Assembly (NCBI RefSeq): GCF_014649395.1
Contig: NZ_BMSY01000007.1
Span: 62,001-126,000, forward strand
Direction: 5' to 3'
Source: Streptomyces aureoverticillatus
GTDB taxonomy: Bacteria; Actinomycetota; Actinomycetes; Streptomycetales; Streptomycetaceae
DNA: 64,000 nt
The notes below the pieces were generated by a model. The model saw only the letters and a program-made list of their open reading frames with translations, made no database searches and was not told the DNA's origin. The position numbers were made by a program, and so were the translations under genes. Positions 58,671-64,000 of this stretch are shown here, piece by piece. The number at the start of each line of letters is the position of its first letter. The first letter of the stretch is position 1.

Positions 58671-59822
58671 ATGAACCTGGAGCTCAGCGAGGAGCAGGAG
58701 GCCGTCCGGCGGCTCGCCAAGGACTTCGTCGAGCGCGAGATCACCCCGCACGTGACGGCGTGGGACCGCGCGGAGGGCGTCGACAAGTCGATCGTGCGAC
58801 GACTCGGCGAGGTCGGCTTCCTGGGCCTGACCATCGACGAGGAGTACGGCGGCTCGGGCGGCGACCACCTGGCGTACTGCCTGGTGACGGAGGAACTGGG
58901 GCGCGGCGACTCCTCGGTGCGCGGCATCGTGTCGGTCTCGCTCGGCCTGGTGGCGAAGTCCATCGCGGCCTGGGGGAGCGAGGAGCAGAAGCGGCGCTGG
59001 CTGCCGGGGCTGACGTCCGGCGAGTACGTGGGGTGCTTCGGCCTGACCGAGCCCGGCACCGGATCCGACGCGGGAAATCTGGCCACCCGGGCCGTTCGCG
59101 ACGGTGATGCGTACGTCCTCAACGGGTCGAAGATGTTCATCACCAACGGAACCTGGGCCGACGTGGTGCTGCTGTTCGCGCGCACCAACGACACCCCGGG
59201 GCACAAGGGCGTGTCCGCCTTCCTGGTGCCCACCGACAGCCCGGGCCTGACCCGCCGCGCCGTGCACGGCAAGCTCGGCCTGCGCGGCCAGGCCACCGCC
59301 GAGCTGGTCCTGGAAGACGTACGGGTCCCCGCGGACGCGATGCTGGCGCCCGAGGGCAAGGGGTTCTCGGTCGCGATGTCGGCCCTGGCCAAGGGCCGGA
59401 TGTCGGTGGCCGCCGGATGCGTGGGCATCGCCCAGGCCGCCCTCGACGCGGCGGTCGCGTACGCGGGCGAGCGCGAGCAGTTCGGCAAGAGCATCGCCCG
59501 GCACCAGCTCGTGCAGGAGCTGCTCAGCGACATCGCGGTGGAGGTCGACGCGGCCCGGCTGCTGACCTGGCGGGTCGCCGACCTCGTCGACCGGGGACGG
59601 CCGTTCGCCACCGAGTCCTCGAAGGCCAAGCTGTTCGCCTCGGAGGCCGCGGTGCGCGCCGCGAACAACGCCCTCCAGGTCTTCGGCGGCTACGGCTACA
59701 TCGACGAGTACCCGGTCGGCAAACTGCTGCGCGACGCCCGCGTGATGACCCTCTACGAGGGCACCAGCCAGATCCAGAAGCTGGTCATCGGGCGGGCCCT
59801 GACGGGCGTCTCCGCCTTCTGA
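58671..59822 (+). CDS. Acyl-CoA dehydrogenase
   Basis: A 383-residue flavoenzyme with complete family layout: LSEEQEAVRRLAKDFVEREI, GLTIDEEYGGSGGDHLAY, CFGLTEPGTGSDAGNL, KMFITNGTWADVVLLFA, GHKGVSAFLVP, AYAGEREQFGKSIARHQLVQ, QVFGGYGYIDEYPVGKLLRD and MTLYEGTSQIQKLVIGRAL with catalytic Glu363. It introduces the alpha-beta double bond in an acyl-CoA thioester, passing electrons to ETF. The substrate chain type is not certain; similarity is to short/branched-chain enzymes. The ATG at 58671 is favoured by family start position, though its ribosome site is not ideally spaced. It is controlled with the divergent TetR gene. Confidence 0.93.
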   Translation: MNLELSEEQEAVRRLAKDFVEREITPHVTAWDRAEGVDKSIVRRLGEVGFLGLTIDEEYGGSGGDHLAYCLVTEELGRGDSSVRGIVSVSLGLVAKSIAAWGSEEQKRRWLPGLTSGEYVGCFGLTEPGTGSDAGNLATRAVRDGDAYVLNGSKMFITNGTWADVVLLFARTNDTPGHKGVSAFLVPTDSPGLTRRAVHGKLGLRGQATAELVLEDVRVPADAMLAPEGKGFSVAMSALAKGRMSVAAGCVGIAQAALDAAVAYAGEREQFGKSIARHQLVQELLSDIAVEVDAARLLTWRVADLVDRGRPFATESSKAKLFASEAAVRAANNALQVFGGYGYIDEYPVGKLLRDARVMTLYEGTSQIQKLVIGRALTGVSAF

Positions 59823-59924
59823 GGCCTTCTGGGGCGCTGATTCGGGTTCCTGGGCGCTGATGGGCCCAGATTCTGAGGCACTGGTTCAGGCCCGCGCGCC
59901 CCGCTCGGGGGACCGCCCACTTGC

Positions 59925-59939
59925 CTAAGCGCTTGCTCA
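59925..59939 (+). promoter_or_regulatory. Shared 15-bp operator, copy 1 (before second TetR gene)
   Basis: CTAAGCGCTTGCTCA, built on the palindrome AAGCGCTT, lies 45 bp upstream of the TetR gene start. The same 15 bases recur exactly upstream of the MaoC gene (61099-61113), indicating a common regulator. Confidence 0.75.
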
Positions 59940-59983
59940 CCTACAGGGTAGGGTGTCTGTCCTGAACGGTGGAAGGAGCGCGC

Positions 59984-60613
59984 ATGGGTGCGGCGCAGGA
60001 GACCCTCGGCGAAGAGCAGCCGTGGGCCGAGGTCAGTCCCGACGCGGCGAGGCGGCTGCTCGTCGCGGCGGTCGAGGCCTTCGCCGAGCGCGGCTATCAC
60101 GCCACGACGACGCGGGACATCGCCGGCCGCGCCGGCATGAGCCCCGCCGCGCTCTACATCCACTACAAGACGAAGGAAGAGCTCCTTCACCGCATCAGCA
60201 GGCTGGGCCACGACAAGGCGCTCACCATCCTGCGCACGGCCGCCGACGGCGACGGCACCGCGGCCGAGCGGCTCTCCGCCGCCGTACGCTCCTTCGTCCG
60301 CTGGCACGCCGGGCACCACATGACCGCGCGGGTCGTGCAGTACGAACTGGACGCGCTCGGCGAGGAGCACCGCACCGAGATCGTGGCCCTGCGCCGCCAG
60401 TCCGACGCCGCGGTGCGCGAGATCATCAACGACGGGGTGCGCGCGGGCGAGTTCGACGTCCCCGACGTGCCCGGCACGACGCTCGCCGTGCTGTCGTTGT
60501 GCATCGACGTCGCCCGCTGGTTCAACGTCGCGGGCCGCCGGACGCCGGACGAGGTCGGCGCGCTGTACGCCGACCTCGTGCTGCGGATGGTGGGGGCGAG
60601 CCCTCAGAAGTAG
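59984..60613 (+). CDS. TetR-family regulator
   Basis: A 209-residue regulator: DAARRLLVAAVEAFAERG, TTTRDIAGRAGMSPAALYIHY and KTKEELLHRI form the DNA-binding domain; the remainder (ERLSAAVRSFVRWHAGHHMTARVVQYELDAL in part) is the all-helical ligand domain. The type resembles TetR proteins next to fatty-acid or steroid-ring degradation genes. AAGGAG lies 6 nt before the ATG at 59984. It converges on a MaoC hydratase gene, with stops overlapping by 10 bp, and both promoters carry the same operator, so self-repression and repression of maoC are likely. Confidence 0.9.
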   Translation: MGAAQETLGEEQPWAEVSPDAARRLLVAAVEAFAERGYHATTTRDIAGRAGMSPAALYIHYKTKEELLHRISRLGHDKALTILRTAADGDGTAAERLSAAVRSFVRWHAGHHMTARVVQYELDALGEEHRTEIVALRRQSDAAVREIINDGVRAGEFDVPDVPGTTLAVLSLCIDVARWFNVAGRRTPDEVGALYADLVLRMVGASPQK

Positions 60614-61071
60614 TAGCGCGACACCGACTCCGCCACACAGGCGGGCTTGTCGCCGCCGCCCTCGCGCTCCACGGTCACGCGCGCCGTGACCTGGACGCCG
60701 TCGTCCTTGGTCGGCTCGACCGCCGCGAGCACCGCGGTCGCCCGCACCCGCGAGCCCACCGGGACGGTGGAGGGGAAACGGACCTTGTTCGTGCCGTAGT
60801 TGAGGCCCATCCTCATGCCCTCGACCCGCATCACCTGCGGTACGAGGGCCGGCAGCAGGGACAGCGTCAGATAGCCGTGCGCGATGGTCGTCCCGAACGG
60901 GCCCGCGGCCGCCTTCTCCGGGTCGACGTGGATCCACTGGTGGTCACCGGTGGCGTCCGCGAACAGGTCGATCCGCTTCTGGTCGATCTCCAGCCAGTCG
61001 CTGTACCCGAGCTGCTCGCCCACCGCGGCGCGCAGCTCGTCGGCTGACGTGAAGATCCTCGGCTCTGCCAT
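60604..61071 (-). CDS. MaoC-family (R)-specific enoyl-CoA hydratase
   Basis: A 155-residue hot-dog-fold protein. The hydratase motif FADATGDHQWIHVD carries the catalytic Asp and His, followed by PFGTTIAHGYLTLSLLP and the strands GLNYGTNKVRFPSTVPVGSRVRA. Such enzymes hydrate 2-enoyl-CoA to (R)-3-hydroxyacyl-CoA in fatty-acid or polyhydroxyalkanoate metabolism. GGGGA precedes the ATG. A 15-bp operator shared with the convergent TetR gene lies 28 bp upstream. The acyl-CoA dehydrogenase two genes away could act in the same pathway, although its promoter has a different operator. Confidence 0.93.
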   Translation of the reverse strand: MAEPRIFTSADELRAAVGEQLGYSDWLEIDQKRIDLFADATGDHQWIHVDPEKAAAGPFGTTIAHGYLTLSLLPALVPQVMRVEGMRMGLNYGTNKVRFPSTVPVGSRVRATAVLAAVEPTKDDGVQVTARVTVEREGGGDKPACVAESVSRYYF

Positions 61072-61098
61072 GTCCCCGGCCTCCTGGGCGTAGGTGTA

Positions 61099-61113
61099 CT
61101 AAGCGCTTGCTCA
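61099..61113. promoter_or_regulatory. Shared 15-bp operator, copy 2 (maoC/soxR intergenic)
   Basis: CTAAGCGCTTGCTCA, identical to 59925-59939. It lies 28 bp before the maoC start and 55 bp before soxR on the other strand. Read in this direction it differs at one defined position from the mycobacterial KstR2 consensus A-n-CAAG-nn-CTTG-n-T as I recall it. Confidence 0.75.
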
Positions 61114-61167
61114 GCATGCTGGGTGCCGCCGACCGCTGTCAACGGAGCAGCCAGTAGGCTTCGAGGA

Positions 61168-61629
61168 GTGCCCCAGATCCCAGAGAAGATCCACGAGCTC
61201 ACGGTCGGACAGCTCGCCGCGCGCAGTGGCGCGGCGGTGTCCGCCCTGCACTTCTACGAGTCCAAAGGGCTCATCAGCAGCCGCCGCACCTCGGGCAACC
61301 AGCGCCGGTATCACCGCGACACCTTGCGCCGGGTAGCGTTCATCCGGGCCGCGCAGCGGGTGGGGATTCCGCTCGCCACGATTCATGACGCGCTCGCGGA
61401 GCTGCCCGAGGGGCGGACGCCGACGCGGGAGGACTGGGCGCGGCTCTCCCAGACCTGGCGGTCCGAACTCGACGAGCGCATCCAGCAGCTCGGGCGCCTC
61501 CGCGACCACCTCACCGACTGCATCGGCTGCGGCTGCCTCTCCCTGGAGACGTGCGTCCTGTCCAACCCGGACGACGTCTTCGGCGACCGGATCGTCGGCT
61601 CCCGGCTGATGGGCGAACGCCGCAGGTAG
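61168..61629 (+). CDS. soxR: Redox-sensing MerR-family regulator SoxR
   Basis: A 153-residue MerR protein: HELTVGQLAARSGAAVSALHFYESKGLISSRRTS-type DNA-binding domain (first 45 residues), GNQRRYHRDTLRRVAFIRAAQ, and a dimerisation helix. The 2Fe-2S site is CIGCGCLSLETC (C-x2-C-x-C-x5-C). In Streptomyces, SoxR responds to redox-active compounds such as its own coloured antibiotics and induces oxidoreductase genes rather than SoxS. The GTG at 61168 gives the usual MPQIPEKI start; its ribosome site GAGGA is close. No SoxR target box was recognised in the window. Confidence 0.95.
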   Translation: MPQIPEKIHELTVGQLAARSGAAVSALHFYESKGLISSRRTSGNQRRYHRDTLRRVAFIRAAQRVGIPLATIHDALAELPEGRTPTREDWARLSQTWRSELDERIQQLGRLRDHLTDCIGCGCLSLETCVLSNPDDVFGDRIVGSRLMGERRR

Positions 61630-61680
61630 TCTCCCACGCCGTGGGTGGCCCTCCCCGCTGCGGTCGGCCGTCCCCGCCAC

Positions 61681-61875
61681 GCCGCGGGGGCTCCGCCCCC
61701 GGACCCCCGCTCCTCAAACGCCGGAGGGGCTGGTTTTCCCCGCGGTTGGTAGTCAGGGGCGGTCACGCCCAGGGCCCTCGCTTTTCAAACGCCGGAGGGG
61801 CTGATTTTCCCCGCGGTGGGTAGTCAGGGGCGGTCACGCCCCGGGCCCTCGCTTTTCAGATGCCGGAGGGGCTGA
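61681..61875. repeat. Dispersed repeat, copy C: three units at 71-bp spacing
   Basis: GGGGGCTCCGCCCCCGGACC begins the element, then CAAACGCCGGAGGGGCTG occurs at 61715, 61786 and (as CAGATGCCGGAGGGGCTG) 61857, exactly 71 bp apart. The units are separated by GGTAGTCAGGGGCGGTCACG and GGGCCCTCGCTTTTCA. The last unit encodes the C-terminal SPSGI of the minus-strand gene. Confidence 0.85.
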
Positions 61876-62572
61876 TTGCCAGCGCCGCCGCCACCAACTC
61901 CGCGTTGGACCCCGCCCGTTCCCCGCCCGGCAGCACCAGCGTGTCCTCCAGGCCGATCCGCCGCCCGAGGCCGAGGCGCCCCGCCAGCGCGAGCACCGGC
62001 CACGTCCCGCCCTCCTCGCCGTGCAGCAGCACGGGACGGCCGTGCGCGTCGCCGATCCGCGCTAGCAGGTCCCGGGCCGACGCCTCGGCCGTCGCCGCGT
62101 CGTGGTCGGTGACCTCGGCGAGGACCCGCAGCACCCGCGGCCCGAGCGGCGACGCCGCGAACCGCTCGGGGCCGTCCGTGCCGGACCAGAGGCCCGCCTC
62201 GACTCCGACGCCGCGCTCCAGGAGGGCCCGCGCCACCTCCTCCGCGCCCGGCTCGTGCCAGTTGACCGACGCGTGGTCGGGCAGCACGGTCCACGCGCGC
62301 ACCCGCGCGAGCCGCGCCGCCGGATCGGGTTCGGCCCACGCGCCGGTGGTCACCCCGACCGGCACGGCGACGGCGGCGCGCAGCGCCTCCAGCGTGGCCG
62401 CGACAGTCCGGGGTGCCAAGGTGTCTTCCCCGCAGGGGGACTTGGGGTGTACATGAACATCGAGTGCGCCGGCGCCGACCGCTTCGGCAGCCGACGCCGC
62501 CAGGGCCCCGGGCGACAGCGGCACGGCCGCGCCGTCGTCCGCGCCCCGGGCACCGTTCAGACATACCTGCAT
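61856..62572 (-). CDS. BKACE-type (DUF849) beta-keto acid cleavage enzyme, short form
   Basis: A 238-residue TIM-barrel protein: VCLNGARGADDGAAVPLSPG, metal-binding LDVHVHPKSPCGEDTL with the H-x-H pair, VEAGLWSG (the E-x-G motif of the family) and GRPVLLHGEEGGTWPVL. BKACE enzymes cleave beta-keto acids with acetyl-CoA using Zn. Family members usually have about 270-310 residues, so this is shortened, and its last residues (ISPSGI) are read from a dispersed repeat, suggesting that the original end was lost or replaced. An ATG three codons upstream is an alternative start. Confidence 0.7.
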   Translation of the reverse strand: MQVCLNGARGADDGAAVPLSPGALAASAAEAVGAGALDVHVHPKSPCGEDTLAPRTVAATLEALRAAVAVPVGVTTGAWAEPDPAARLARVRAWTVLPDHASVNWHEPGAEEVARALLERGVGVEAGLWSGTDGPERFAASPLGPRVLRVLAEVTDHDAATAEASARDLLARIGDAHGRPVLLHGEEGGTWPVLALAGRLGLGRRIGLEDTLVLPGGERAGSNAELVAAALAISPSGI

Positions 62573-62602
62573 GGGTCCATCACAGCACGGGGGAGGCACC
62601 GG

Positions 62603-63121
62603 ATGACCATCGCCATCTGTTCGCTGAAGTGGGAAGCCGCCCGCAGCGGACGCCAGCGGATCACGTACGACAACGACGGGTACCACCTCGTGCGCTTCCC
62701 CTACACCGTGGGCGAGGAGGCGTACGACCCCTGGCGGATGCACGACCCCGCGCACGGCGGCACCGGCCCGTCGAAGTTCCCCGACGCCCGCTCGGGGCTG
62801 ATCTGGCCGAGCCACGACGGGTGGGGCACGCTGACGGCGCTGGTCTTCTGGGAGCCGGACAGCCGGCCGACGGAGTACCGCTCGCGCTTCGTGCGCGATC
62901 CGCTGAACATGTCGACGGGCTACGACTCCACGGCCACCACCGACACGGTCCCCACCCGCGGCGGGCAGTACCGCTCGTACGCCTGGCAGATGTTCGTGCA
63001 CCCGGGGACCCCGGTGGGCCTGAAGATATCCGCGCGCGGCCCGGGCGACGTGAAGATCGCCGCACCGCTGATAATGGCCGAGTTGAAGCTGGCCATACAG
63101 ACGGACGTCGCCAGGCCCTGA
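62603..63121 (+). CDS. Uncharacterised actinobacterial protein
   Basis: A 172-residue protein starting MTIAICSLKWEAARSGRQRI, with no signal peptide or membrane helix. It contains FPYTVGEEAYDPWRMHDPAH, LTALVFWEPDSRPTEYRSRF and a C-terminal MFVHPGTPVGLKISARGPGD beta-rich region. I do not recognise the family. GGGGGAGG precedes the ATG at ideal spacing, so the gene is real. It diverges from the BKACE gene across about 30 bp. Confidence 0.75.
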   Translation: MTIAICSLKWEAARSGRQRITYDNDGYHLVRFPYTVGEEAYDPWRMHDPAHGGTGPSKFPDARSGLIWPSHDGWGTLTALVFWEPDSRPTEYRSRFVRDPLNMSTGYDSTATTDTVPTRGGQYRSYAWQMFVHPGTPVGLKISARGPGDVKIAAPLIMAELKLAIQTDVARP

Positions 63122-63136
63122 GGCCGGGCACCTACC

Positions 63137-63745
63137 TCATGCCGACACCAGCGCACGCGACGGCCGCATCCGCGCCCGCCGCATCGCCTCGGGCGTGAGG
63201 ACGGGGGCGGGGACCACGATGCCGCAGCTGGTGCAGACGGGGCCCGACGACGGTTCGTGCGCCAGGCCGTAACGCCATTCGAGGTCCGCGTCGCCGCACA
63301 CGGGACAGGCGGCGCCCGGCTCTCGCTCCAGCGCGGTGATCAGTTTGCGCAGCACGTCGGCGAGCGGCGCGGACGGGTGCACGCCGGGGTCGTCGCACCA
63401 GGCGACCCCGCACCCGCCCCACGTGCAGCGGTGCCAGTCGTCGTCGCTGCCGGGGCGGCGGAGCCCGTCGTGCTTCTCCCTGCGGCGCCGCCGCGCGAAG
63501 CCCTCCTCGTAGGCGAGCCACACGGCGCGGGCCGCCTCCAGTTCGTCGAGCGCGGCCACGAGCCGCGCCGGGTCGGGCGAGCGGTCCTCGGGACCGAACC
63601 CCGCACGGGAGCACAGGTGGTCCCAGGTCGCCCGGTGTCCATAAGGAGCGAATCTCTCCAGGCACTTGCGCAGTGAGTACCGCCGCAGTGCCAGGTCGCT
63701 GTGAGGGTCGCGCACCTGTCTCGCGAGACTCCGGAATCCGGCCAT
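63137..63745 (-). CDS. Uncharacterised protein with zinc-ribbon-like cysteines
   Basis: A 202-residue protein: helical first part (RDPHSDLALRRYSLRKCLERF), then Cys/His clusters HRCTWGGCGVAWCDDPGVH and ACPVCGDADLEWRYGLAHEP followed by VCTSCGIV. The two C-x2-C knuckles (CPVC...CTSC) form a plausible zinc ribbon. GGAGGTG lies 7 nt before the ATG. It is convergent with the preceding uncharacterised gene. A nucleic-acid-binding role is possible inference. Confidence 0.75.
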   Translation of the reverse strand: MAGFRSLARQVRDPHSDLALRRYSLRKCLERFAPYGHRATWDHLCSRAGFGPEDRSPDPARLVAALDELEAARAVWLAYEEGFARRRRREKHDGLRRPGSDDDWHRCTWGGCGVAWCDDPGVHPSAPLADVLRKLITALEREPGAACPVCGDADLEWRYGLAHEPSSGPVCTSCGIVVPAPVLTPEAMRRARMRPSRALVSA

Positions 63746-63991
63746 CGCCCTGCACCTCCGTCACACGTTCTCGGACGTCGCCTTGGACCCGAGGAGCATC
63801 CAAGGGGCATCGAGTAGACGTACCGACTCACGTTTTGGTGCCATCCGATTTTCGATGGCTTCCCATCAGCGCGTTCCCCGCAGGTCAGCGGAGATGCGTG
63901 TGGTGGTTGTGAAAAGGCGACGGTTGTTCATCTTTCCGGTTCGGCAACCCGACAGTAACCTCCGGCGCGACGGCCTTCCGGAGGAGCACCT
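63746..63991. other. Divergent intergenic region
   Basis: About 245 bases between a minus-strand gene and the probable start of a plus-strand gene at the window edge. TTGTGAAAAGGC and TTCCGGTTCGG elements are visible but I cannot assign promoters. No further gene is supported. Confidence 0.4.
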
Positions 63992-64000
63992 ATGCGACGA
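63992..64000 (+). CDS. Start of a gene running off the window
   Basis: ATG at 63992 is preceded by GGAGGAG at 8-nt spacing (63980-63986) and followed by CGA CGA. Only three codons are present, so nothing can be said of the product. Confidence 0.45.

Noticed and set aside
1..64000. tRNA, rRNA, prophage, integrase or insertion-sequence genes
   Set aside because: No tRNA-like cloverleaf, rRNA segment, transposase or integrase motif was recognised in any part of the window.

Overview
The window is ordinary high-GC actinobacterial chromosome, almost certainly Streptomyces. Third-codon positions are strongly G/C, GTG and TTG starts are common, ATGA-type start/stop overlaps are frequent, and the gene content is typical of the genus: SepF-like protein, streptogrisins, an SSI-type inhibitor, DnaE2/ImuB, a LAXTG-anchored LPMO, an SGNH esterase, HmgA and SoxR. 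From memory, the gene order resembles the Streptomyces coelicolor interval from sflB through dnaE2, the SCO1725-type esterase and hmgA to soxR; this was not computed. I see no rRNA, tRNA, CRISPR array, insertion sequence or prophage.

Layout, 1-14 kb: the 3' end of a glutaryl-CoA dehydrogenase-like gene, a SepF paralog and a DUF5685 protein with a very Cys-rich tail. Next comes a probable cysteine-attenuator leader peptide on the minus strand, diverging from a four-gene flavoenzyme operon (FAD/NAD(P) protein, two luciferase-like monooxygenases, DUF1684). Two streptogrisin-type proteases face a subtilisin-inhibitor-like gene, followed by an AAA ATPase and an ABC-2-like membrane protein. 14-29 kb: a LexA-controlled dnaE2-imuB pair, a pentapeptide-repeat protein, a wall-anchored LPMO, a CitB-type response regulator diverging from a TctCBA tricarboxylate transporter, acetyltransferases, a methyltransferase, a DUF402 protein, a short GntR regulator and an AAA protein.

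30-41 kb: an exopolysaccharide-type locus. A GH39-like glycosidase converges on a minus-strand series (small membrane protein, CelD-like GNAT, two GT2 glycosyltransferases, polysaccharide deacetylase, and a 1413-residue flippase/membrane-protein fusion), with an SGNH esterase beyond it. 41-47 kb: a membrane Ser/Thr kinase diverges from an ECF sigma/anti-sigma pair; a small basic protein and a stand-alone type ISP specificity-domain protein follow.

47-64 kb is catabolic and regulatory. It holds hmgA with a UTRA-GntR gene, a frameshifted TetR gene beside a molybdopterin oxidoreductase that has a TetR-like operator, a CitMHS transporter with an MFS protein, and aldehyde and alcohol dehydrogenases. 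A TetR/acyl-CoA dehydrogenase divergon shares a 19-bp operator with the aldehyde dehydrogenase promoter. A second TetR gene shares an identical 15-bp operator with a convergent MaoC hydratase. SoxR, a short BKACE-type enzyme and two uncharacterised proteins end the window.

Three intergenic regions (about 13.3, 57.8 and 61.8 kb) carry copies of one dispersed repeat family, and two neighbouring proteins end in Ser-Pro-Ser-Gly tails encoded inside it. Nothing here is an obvious new defence or biosynthetic system. The least explained elements are the 2.7-8.5 kb flavoenzyme region with its start-codon hairpin and orphan leader peptide, the Cys-rich DUF5685 tail, the stand-alone ISP domain and the two TetR operator sets.
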